From: Candidatus Stahliibacteriota bacterium
Lineage (GTDB): Bacteria; Hydrothermota; Tepidihabitantia; SM23-42
Direction of reading: 5' to 3'
Assembly: GCA_030613445.1 (NCBI GenBank)
Contig: JAUWLY010000025.1
Span: 1 to 15,407 of the forward strand
Length of the DNA: 15,407 bases
A program made the translations under genes and the position numbers. Shown one piece after another: positions 9,617 to 15,407 of the stretch. The notes beneath the pieces are model-generated. The model searched no databases. It was not told the DNA's origin and worked only from the letters and a program-made list of their open reading frames with translations. Positions within the stretch are counted from its first letter, which is position 1. Every line of letters begins with the position of its first letter.

Positions 9617-10336
9617 TTATCTCAATAATATTACCTTTTGAACTGTGCTTTGACCTTGAGATTCCAATTTAGCAAAGTATACACCTTCTGGTACACAAAA
9701 GTCTTGATCGTCAGTGCCATCCCAAGTGATCTGGTCAGATAGTCCTATAGTCAGATAGTCCCATTGTCTAACCAATATTCCTGTTGCACCGTATATTTTC
9801 AATGAAATTCGGGATTTGGCGTTTTGGATTTGTAATTTGAGATTTGTAATCTCCCTGAATGGATTGGGATAGACCTGAAGAATTGAGTTCTGAATTCCTT
9901 TGTCCTCACGTTCTTCAATTCCAGCCGCTACAGTGACATAGACGTTGATTGAATCCCTCAGTGAAGGATCACCCATTGATGCAACTCTGAGATTAACAAT
10001 CTCAGTGCCTTCGATGGTTCCCGTGTAAACTTTGATGTCTATATTCTCCTTAATCTCGCCAGCCGCGAGAGTGTCATACATTATGATACCAGGTTCTACT
10101 CATGTACCACCCACACAGTAAAGAACAAACCACCCCGGGACACTGTCTATTATTATACAATTGAATTCATAGATATCCTCCAAGCTACCGGTATTGTGTA
10201 ACAGGAAAAAGAATTCAATGTAATCATTGTATCCAGCATTCTTGACAGTATCGTCAAGGCAGATGAATTCAAAACTGTATTGGGCAAACACGGGAAGAGT
10301 TAGTACCAAGACTATAAGACAAATTTTCTTTGTCAT
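9617..10336 (-). CDS. Secreted Ig-like-domain selenoprotein with T9SS-type C-terminal domain (novel candidate)
   Basis: Read through the UGA at 10100-10102, the frame gives 239 residues. The signal peptide M-T-K-K-I-C-L-I-V-L-V-L-T-L-P-V-F-A has a likely cut after V-F-A. A beta-rich Ig-like domain follows (about 20-135; N-T-G-S-L-E-D-I-Y-E-F, then S-V-P-G-W-F-V-L-Y-C), and the tail carries Y-P-N-P-F at 156-160 and ends G-V-Y-F-A-K-L-E...K-V-I-L-L-R, typical of T9SS sorting domains. The UGA is residue 79 in C74-V-G-G-T-U79-V-E-P-G. From memory, related domains of this kind often have Cys here, giving a Cys pair, so U79 could pair with C74. Homology runs straight across the UGA. The ATG follows AGGAGG by four bases and lies 16 bases after the upstream gene. 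A nonsense mutation is the alternative, but the UGA at a Cys position plus a SECIS-like hairpin argues against it. The function is unknown. Confidence 0.75.
10054..10070 (-). promoter_or_regulatory. Candidate SECIS hairpin of the Ig-like selenoprotein
   Basis: On the minus-strand transcript UCUCGC (10070-10065) pairs perfectly with GCGAGA (10059-10054) around the loop GGCUG (10064-10060). The loop begins 35 bases after the UGA at 10102-10100, inside the 16-37 base range, and starts with GG like the hdrA hairpins. It is shorter by one pair and further from the UGA than most, so it is a candidate rather than a certain SECIS. Confidence 0.65.
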
Positions 10337-10352
10337 GCAACCTCCTAGGTTG

Positions 10353-11111
10353 TTAGTAGCTAATCCTTTTATCAACAATTGCCTGCAATACCTCCTTTGT
10401 TTCCAAGTTCTGAATAAACGCGACAATACCGCATTTATCTTGATCCCAATTGCTCTGTAAGTTAAAATCAATTTCTTTTACTAATGAATCCGGGTAGTAC
10501 AAATCAACATGTATGCCCTGTTCATCAGGAATCATCTTTCTCACTACGTAGTGAAATGTTGACTCTGGAGCACCTGCTTGGGCAAAATATACATCGTCTT
10601 CATATAATACAAGAAATAGGCGATATTCCCCGTCTTCAATTGAATCTATCGACACAATGTGTAACTCAAGGTTGACCGAGGAAGAAACCACATTTATTTC
10701 CATTGATAGCCTCAAATTCGGTGATACATTTCTTCTTTGAATAATCCAGCCTTTAAATATAGGATAGTTCTGGCTTGAATCTTCAGTCTGCACAATGCCG
10801 CTAATGCCGTCGAATACAGTTGACGGAGAAGTGGTTATTCCATAAAGGGCTTCTCGCGTAGAAACATACTCTGGACTCAAGGTATCGCCTGTAATCCTCC
10901 GATGGTAAGCAATTACTGCCAAACTATCTTCGTATTCGCGAGATAAACTATCAAGTGTATGTTCAGCCCAAGGACAGTAGGTACAACGAGCAAAAGTGAA
11001 ATATTCAGCAAGTACAATGCGTTCTGTTGGCTCTTCCTTCAACTCAGGGGCTTCAGAACAGAAGGATAATAGAAACATCACAAGGAATAAGCTTATGGTT
11101 ATATTTCTCAT
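10353..11111 (-). CDS. Omp28-like thioredoxin-fold secreted or lipid-anchored protein (Cys form)
   Basis: This 252-residue protein begins with a hydrophobic signal (M-R-N-I-T-I-S-L-F-L-V-M-F-L-L-S-F-C18). Cys18 could be a lipidation site, but F at the preceding position is unusual for a lipobox, so plain secretion is possible. The mature part resembles Omp28-type thioredoxin-like proteins: A-E-Y-F-T-F-A-R-C43-T-Y-C46-P, then V-I-A-Y-H, and T-S-P-S-T-V-F-D-G where a thioredoxin cis-Pro belongs. A beta-rich second half follows, and there is no T9SS tail. It aligns along its N-terminal half with the Sec protein encoded just upstream, whose site is U-P-Y-C, so C43 is the Cys counterpart of that Sec. 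The ATG has only a weak ribosome site. It ends 16 bases before the next gene, so all three genes probably form one operon. The substrate is unknown. Confidence 0.82.
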   Translation of the reverse strand: MRNITISLFLVMFLLSFCSEAPELKEEPTERIVLAEYFTFARCTYCPWAEHTLDSLSREYEDSLAVIAYHRRITGDTLSPEYVSTREALYGITTSPSTVFDGISGIVQTEDSSQNYPIFKGWIIQRRNVSPNLRLSMEINVVSSSVNLELHIVSIDSIEDGEYRLFLVLYEDDVYFAQAGAPESTFHYVVRKMIPDEQGIHVDLYYPDSLVKEIDFNLQSNWDQDKCGIVAFIQNLETKEVLQAIVDKRISY

Positions 11112-11177
11112 ATCTCAACGCCAAGAATGACTGCCATTAAGGACAATCAAATTTCAGCAGAAACTCCCTTACTTGAC

Positions 11178-12989
11178 TTATCTAAGCAGAATTACCTTTT
11201 CCTCTCGCGTAAAATCATCTCCTTCTAACCGTATGAAATATACACCTGCTGGAAGGTTAAGACCATGTTCATCAGTGCCATACCAAGTAATTTGTTCAGA
11301 CAATCTAATAGCAGAATGGCCAAATTGCTTAACCAATCTACCACTAACATCGTAAATATTAAGACTGACTTCATCAAAATTAACCACCTGGTATCTAATA
11401 TCCATTTTCTTACTAAATGGATTTGGATAAATTTGCAGCGTTGGAGTAAGTGCTTCCAGTGTGGAGATTTGTTCTTCGACCCCAATTATTATTGGCATCT
11501 CTACATCGTCAATATACCAGCCCTCATCAGTCACACTTTGATCACTGAGAAAGCGGTATCTTATCCGTACGGTCTGTCCTGAATATGCGCTAAGTGAGTA
11601 TGAAACCTGATTCCAGGAACTCTGCATACCATTATATTCATCAAGTATTTGCCACCAGCCTATGTTATTATCGATCTCAAAATGTCCATAATCCCAACCG
11701 GTCTCCAGACGATACTGATGCCAGAATTTTATAGAGCTATCAGGCGTAACGACAAAATAAGGTGAGATGAGTGAAGCAACATTGCGATCAGTGTACTGGT
11801 AACTGCCTTCAATCCCACAATACCAAGAACTCGTCGGAGAGTGACTCTTATAGTTGGTGATGTGCCAATTGTTATTGCTTCCTGCGAGTATCCAACCACC
11901 CTGGCCCGATTCCATGTCATCAGCAAATCCTGGTTGGTTAGTAATGATAAACTTAACATCGTCAACATCACCTGTTCCGAAATTGATTTGAAAATCCCAT
12001 TCATGAGGAGATGGACAGCTGGGAGCTATGTCAACATCGATATTTATGACTATGTCGACATCACCCGGACCAATAGATACACTCTGTGGATTGGATGCTA
12101 GAATTGTGATATATGGATCTGATGAGTTGATTGTCGCGCCTCCTGTGTAAGTACCGTCGCCGTTATTCTTGCCAGTTAAAAACATCCTGATTTGTTCACC
12201 AGGTTGAGCAATTTGGTTATTGTTTCCGCTTAGTTCAGTGAAGGTAAGACCATAGTAATCCATATTTATATCGTCAACGATTGCAACCTCTGCACCCTGA
12301 TAGATTTCTCTTGTTGCGCCCTGTACAAAGACAACGATATTACAATTATGCTCTTCCCATGCCGGATTAATGGAGAAATTTCTTGATCTAATGATAGTAT
12401 CACTGGTTGGAATTGAAACTGCCTCACCGTTAGCATTGGGCACCATATCCCTGCACACATGTTCGACTGTTGTTAAATCGTACCAGTTGTAAGGTATGTC
12501 GTTTTCGATGATTACAAAGTGTATGTTTCCACTGACTGTATTTGATGAAGTATTGGTTACTGTTGCGGTTACCAAACCTGTATTGGCAATGGAGTCATAG
12601 TTACAGGTAAGATCAACTACTAATGGGCTGGAAATAGCAGTTCTCGTTGTAAAGTCATGCAGGTAAAATGGGTACATAGTACCAGGGCTGCTTATCCCGC
12701 CGACCTCAGAGACAATTCCGTCAATCTTTACAGTAGGAACTCCTGTAACACTATAATAACTTGCGCGCTGTGCTCCTTCGGCGGTATAGAATGGGTAGGC
12801 TGAAGAAATATGATAACCGATTACAACTAGTGAATCATAAGCACGATTGTAAATTTCAGCAAGTCCCCTTGCTGCACCAGGACAATAAGGTCAACCACCT
12901 ACCCTGGTGAATTCCTCTGCAACAACAATCCTCTGACTGCCATAAGAAATTGCTGAGAAGACCATACACAACAATAACAATTTCTTCAT
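11178..12989 (-). CDS. Secreted Omp28-like thioredoxin-fold selenoprotein (U-P-Y-C) with T9SS-type C-terminal domain (novel candidate)
   Basis: The frame crosses the UGA at 12891-12893 and gives 603 residues. A signal peptide (about 1-17) is followed by A-E-E-F-T-R-V-G-G-U33-P-Y-C36-P-G, the thioredoxin-like active-site position of Omp28-type proteins, with V-I-G-Y-H and the expected cis-Pro segment T-G-V-P85-T. Next come Ig-like beta domains (to about 350), a MAM/jelly-roll-like domain (about 355-498; D-D-M-E-S-G-Q-G-G-W to G-W-Y-I-D-D-V-E) and a T9SS-type tail with Y-P-N-P-F at 521-525 ending E-K-V-I-L-L-R. The ATG at 12989 has a perfect AGGAGG upstream. A conventional call starts at 12677 and loses the signal peptide and the active site. 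The likely role is extracellular thiol/disulfide or peroxide redox chemistry, by inference from the fold. Compared with the neighbouring Cys form there is one extra residue between F-T and the Sec. Confidence 0.85.
12857..12874 (-). promoter_or_regulatory. Candidate SECIS hairpin of the Omp28-like selenoprotein
   Basis: On the minus-strand transcript CAGCAAG (12874-12868) pairs perfectly over 7 bp with CUUGCUG (12863-12857) around the loop GGGA (12867-12864). The loop begins 23 bases after the UGA at 12893-12891. The 7-bp stem and 4-base loop starting with GG match the geometry of the hdrA SECIS hairpins, although the stem bases are unrelated. Confidence 0.8.
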
Positions 12990-13006
12990 GTTTCCTCCTT
13001 TCTTTG

Positions 13007-13020
13007 CCAGCTAACGCTGG
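13007..13020 (-). promoter_or_regulatory. Small hairpin just upstream of the ribosome binding site
   Basis: The transcript can form CCAGC-GUUA-GCUGG, a perfect 5-bp stem with a 4-base loop, ending seven bases before the AGGAGG of the Omp28-like selenoprotein gene. It could affect access to the start site. No known riboswitch or protein-binding motif is recognised. Confidence 0.35.
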
Positions 13021-13173
13021 ATAAATATGTCCCAGAATATTCGTATGCTGTTATTTTCTTTCAACTAACTTTAATATTATAGATCGAATAAATGGAAAAG
13101 GTGTGGCAGGAAATGAAGATGCGATTTTCGTATGATGTGGTTGGTTAGCTAGAAATAACCCAATTAAGACGGC

Positions 13174-13210
13174 CTCATAATTAAGAAGCAATCCGCTTCC
13201 CTTAATTGAG
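13174..13210 (-). promoter_or_regulatory. Imperfect long hairpin in the leader
   Basis: An inverted repeat joins CTTAATTGAG (13201-13210) with CTCATAATTAAG (13174-13185), with a two-base bulge. A smaller stem AAGC/GCTT lies inside it. It falls within the predicted leader of the operon. No T-run follows on either strand, so it is not a typical terminator. It may be a leader structure or an end-of-transcript stem. Confidence 0.4.
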
Positions 13211-13248
13211 TTCGTATGCGCTCATCTTACGTATAACATTGTATTATA

Positions 13249-13276
13249 ATTATATATATAAATGGAAAAATGTCAA
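13249..13276 (-). promoter_or_regulatory. Sigma70-like promoter for the secreted selenoprotein operon
   Basis: On the minus strand TTGACA (13276-13271) and TATAAT (13254-13249) are separated by 16 bases, both exact consensus hexamers in an AT-rich stretch. It points at the operon starting at 12989. Transcription would start near 13242, leaving a leader of about 250 bases. AT-rich DNA can give a chance TATAAT, but the paired consensus -35 makes a real promoter likely. Confidence 0.6.
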
Positions 13277-13532
13277 TACCTGACTTTATTTTCTTCATTA
13301 GTTTCATGGTTCTTTTTCTCTACCATCAAACAATATTTCCAATGTATCACCTCAGCTTGATGAAGGAAGCAGGCGTTTGCTAAGAGATTCACATAAAAAG
13401 CAGAAATCCAACCATTAGCCAGTCTAACTCACCAGGATGTTATAGACAACAAACAGGTAAAGATTCTTGGTAAATGGACCGCACAAAATAGCACAGTAAG
13501 AAAAAAGAGAGGGTCGTGAAAGCCAGTCCTTT

Positions 13533-15407
13533 CTACTTTATGAAAACAACTTTTTTGGTAATTGAGTAACTCTCTATGGACAATCGTATGAAATAAACTC
13601 CTTGAGGTAAATTAGTTATATCAAATACATTGTTATAATTTCCAGGATTCTGTGATTCATCAAGTATATTTTCAACCAATCTACCAGTGACATCATATAG
13701 TGAGATACTGACCTTACTTTTTTGATTCAAAGCGTAATTGATATTACATTGATCGTTTATTGGATTGGGGTAAATTTGCAGATCCATCTGTGTCGGTATA
13801 TTTCTCCAGTCAGATTCTTCATCAATCCCGACTAACGGATAACACTTACTCCATATTCTCATGGTATTGGCTGGTCGGTTACCAATTGAATCTACCCAGC
13901 CAGTATAGGTGATTAGACTTTGTTCACCTGATCCTTTTGCAATGGCTGGAAATAATTGTTCTCCGGGTTGATTACACACCACAAATGAATTGATAATGAC
14001 ACCTGAGCTATCGACCAACACTCCGTACAGATCCGTCTGACGTCCATCACGACGGTCATCCCAGACCACGAGAAAGTCATCACCATACGGAGTTACGCAG
14101 GGATTGCGTTGTGCGTTAGGGGCCATGCACAGAGGAATCCCGTTTGGATCAAGCACGACGCCATCGGTTGTAACCCGGGCACCGTAAATATCCCAGGAAA
14201 ATATTGGACCATCACGATAATCAGACCAGACGACAAAATAATACATACTATTGAAAGCCACAGAACAATTCTCCTGGGGACCTGATGCGTTTGAGATAAG
14301 TATAGCAATTGTATCAATGACCACTCCCGCTTGGTTAATCCGCGCACTGAAAACATCATAATTTGGGGAACTCCCCCGATGCCACACGGTGAAGTAATTT
14401 GTGCCATCGAACGCAATCGCTGGATTCCTTCCAGTTCCTTGAATAGTAACGATAATGCCAGCGGTATCTAGGATTGTGCCTGATGGATGAATCCGGGTTG
14501 CATATATGTCAGATCCACTATTACGCCTATCCTCCCATATTACCAAATAAAGTGAATCACCAAATGAAATGACTGGATTTCTTTGAACAACATTTTCCAC
14601 GCAGGAAATAGGAATCCCTGCTGTATCAAGGACTATACCAGATGGATTTACTCGAGTTCCATAGATGTCAGGGCGGAATCCATACGGATCTTCCCGGGCA
14701 TCATCCCATACCACAAAATAGTTTATGCTATCAAAGGCTACTGCGGGATGAAGCTGACGGCTTGCTTCTGTGATAATAGAAATACAGGCAGGATCAAGAA
14801 TCGTGCCTGATGAGTCGAGCCTCACGCCATAGATATTTTCATCAATCGTACGCGTATCCTGCCATACTACAAAATAATTAGTGCCGTCAGAAGCAATGGA
14901 TGAGTGAACTTGATTGTATGCAGACGATGAAACAATTAAACCTTCTGGATCAAGTACTGTTCCAGATGTATCAACACGTGAACCATATATATTGATATCC
15001 CAGGGAATTCGACCGTCTTGCCACACCACAAGATATGACGTACTTCCGAAGGCGACAGCAGGCTCGAACTGGCAGTCGAGTGCTTCCGAAAGAACTATCG
15101 GTGTGGTATCGAGGACTACGCCACCTCTACTTACACGGGCGCCATACAAATCATATTCGATTCCCACATAATCATGCCAAGTTACGAGATAGTTCTCCCC
15201 GTCACACCCGGCTGATAACGCCCATGTCCAAGGATCACCTGTTGAGCTAATGAAAATGCCAGTTGTATCCAAAACTATACCTGATTCATCAATACGACAG
15301 CAATAAACATCGTATGTGCCATTTCGTTCGTCCATCCACGCAACAAGAACAATCGAATCATTAGTGGCTATTGAGGGAAGAATTTGATCATTCACCTCTT
15401 TCGATAT
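13533..15407 (-). CDS. Secreted repeat protein, probable beta-propeller, with T9SS-type tail (5' end outside window)
   Basis: The frame is open to the window edge and has 624 visible residues. The GTG at 15395 is not a convincing start, since the first repeat is already under way there. About nine repeats of roughly 50-60 residues follow the pattern Y-(F/L)-V-V-W-x-D-x-R, then D-(I/V/L)-Y-G-x-R-V, then S-G-x-(V/I)-L-D-x-x-G-I, with a degenerate last copy (about residues 1-500). This is the look of a blade repeat, so an extracellular beta-propeller is likely but not proven. The C-terminus holds I-Y-P-N-P and ends Q-G-V-Y-F-I-R-L...K-K-V-V-F-I-K, a T9SS-type domain like those of two downstream proteins. 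No in-frame UGA occurs. The stop is TAG. A separate promoter lies between this gene and the next operon. The ligand or substrate cannot be read from the sequence. Confidence 0.85.
   Translation of the reverse strand: MSKEVNDQILPSIATNDSIVLVAWMDERNGTYDVYCCRIDESGIVLDTTGIFISSTGDPWTWALSAGCDGENYLVTWHDYVGIEYDLYGARVSRGGVVLDTTPIVLSEALDCQFEPAVAFGSTSYLVVWQDGRIPWDINIYGSRVDTSGTVLDPEGLIVSSSAYNQVHSSIASDGTNYFVVWQDTRTIDENIYGVRLDSSGTILDPACISIITEASRQLHPAVAFDSINYFVVWDDAREDPYGFRPDIYGTRVNPSGIVLDTAGIPISCVENVVQRNPVISFGDSLYLVIWEDRRNSGSDIYATRIHPSGTILDTAGIIVTIQGTGRNPAIAFDGTNYFTVWHRGSSPNYDVFSARINQAGVVIDTIAILISNASGPQENCSVAFNSMYYFVVWSDYRDGPIFSWDIYGARVTTDGVVLDPNGIPLCMAPNAQRNPCVTPYGDDFLVVWDDRRDGRQTDLYGVLVDSSGVIINSFVVCNQPGEQLFPAIAKGSGEQSLITYTGWVDSIGNRPANTMRIWSKCYPLVGIDEESDWRNIPTQMDLQIYPNPINDQCNINYALNQKSKVSISLYDVTGRLVENILDESQNPGNYNNVFDITNLPQGVYFIRLSIESYSITKKVVFIK
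13833..15395 (-). repeat. Protein-level repeats of about 150-180 bases inside the propeller-like gene
   Basis: About nine tandem units encode V-V-W-x-D-x-R and V-L-D-x-x-G-I style segments. DNA copies have diverged, with short shared strings such as the complement of GTTGTATGGGA-like blade starts, so the units are old rather than recent duplications. Unit edges are approximate. Confidence 0.6.

Larger units (their letters stand above)
12990..13532 (-). other. Long non-coding leader and intergenic region of the secreted selenoprotein operon
   Basis: These 543 bases hold no convincing gene on either strand. The end nearest the operon has the Shine-Dalgarno AGGAGG (12994-12999). Further upstream there are two hairpins, three copies of an octamer and a sigma70-like promoter, listed separately. 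If transcription starts from that promoter, the leader is about 250 bases, which is long for a simple operon. The part from about 13277 to 13532 shows nothing I can name. Confidence 0.5.

Noticed and set aside
9617..10336. Nonsense-mutated pseudogene explanation for the Ig-like protein
   Set aside because: The rest of the gene is intact with signal peptide, Shine-Dalgarno and sorting tail, and the UGA is at a Cys position followed by a hairpin at SECIS distance. It remains the main alternative.
10227..10460. Plus-strand open frames within the secreted protein operon
   Set aside because: They lie opposite well-supported genes and show no ribosome site or recognisable domain.
503..12893. A reassigned genetic code with UGA read as Gly or Trp
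   Set aside because: Only five in-frame UGA codons occur in about 14 kb of coding sequence, all at Cys-type redox positions with hairpins downstream. One gene ends with UGA, and selB and tRNA-Sec are present.
13518..13533. Terminator of the propeller-like gene (GAAAG/CTTTC stem, minus strand)
   Set aside because: The stem has five mostly weak pairs and the T-run begins about 11 bases after it, too far for a standard intrinsic terminator.
13833..15395. Regular repeats as a CRISPR array
   Set aside because: The units are diverged coding repeats of about 150-180 bases in one open frame, without short identical repeats or unique spacers.

Overview
The window looks like a chromosomal piece of an anaerobic bacterium that decodes UGA as selenocysteine (Sec). 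It carries a bacterial-type selB, a tRNA-Sec gene with encoded CCA, HdrA-type flavoproteins of anaerobic electron bifurcation, and secreted proteins ending in T9SS-type (Por secretion) C-terminal domains. This mix, with moderate-to-low GC by eye and TTG starts after strong Shine-Dalgarno sites, suggests an uncultured lineage of the FCB/WOR-3 (Stahlbacteria)-like kind. That placement is inference; no rRNA or ribosomal protein is present.

Left part, + strand (2-9531): an HdrA-MvhD fusion cut by the window start, whose reading frame crosses two UGA codons (motif U-A-I-U); selB; selC (tRNA-Sec, anticodon UCA); a 1475-residue fusion of HdrA, a GltD/NfnB-like NAD(P)H oxidoreductase and a second HdrA, with one UGA (motif C-V-I-U); and a separate mvhD overlapping its end. 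The decoding factor and the tRNA sit directly between two of the genes that need them. The Hdr proteins probably form an electron-bifurcating or confurcating complex moving electrons among an MvhD-linked donor, ferredoxin, NAD(P)H and a disulfide-type acceptor. hdrB, hdrC, selA and selD are not visible.

Right part, - strand (9617-15407): a probable operon of three secreted proteins (12989 to 9617) and, upstream of it, a truncated repeat protein with a T9SS-type tail. Two of the three operon genes contain an in-frame UGA exactly where a cysteine is expected. One is an Omp28-like thioredoxin-fold protein with active site U-P-Y-C, the other an Ig-like-domain protein with C-V-G-G-T-U. Each UGA is followed, within the spacing usual for a bacterial SECIS, by a perfect 6-7 bp hairpin whose loop starts with GG, as in the hdrA genes. 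The gene between them is a Cys-containing Omp28-like relative with C-T-Y-C.

In total five in-frame UGA codons lie in four genes, each at a cysteine-type redox position and each with a candidate SECIS hairpin. Conventional gene calling splits all four genes at the UGA. The two extracellular, T9SS-tailed selenoproteins and the double-Sec HdrA with tandem SECIS hairpins are the most novel content.
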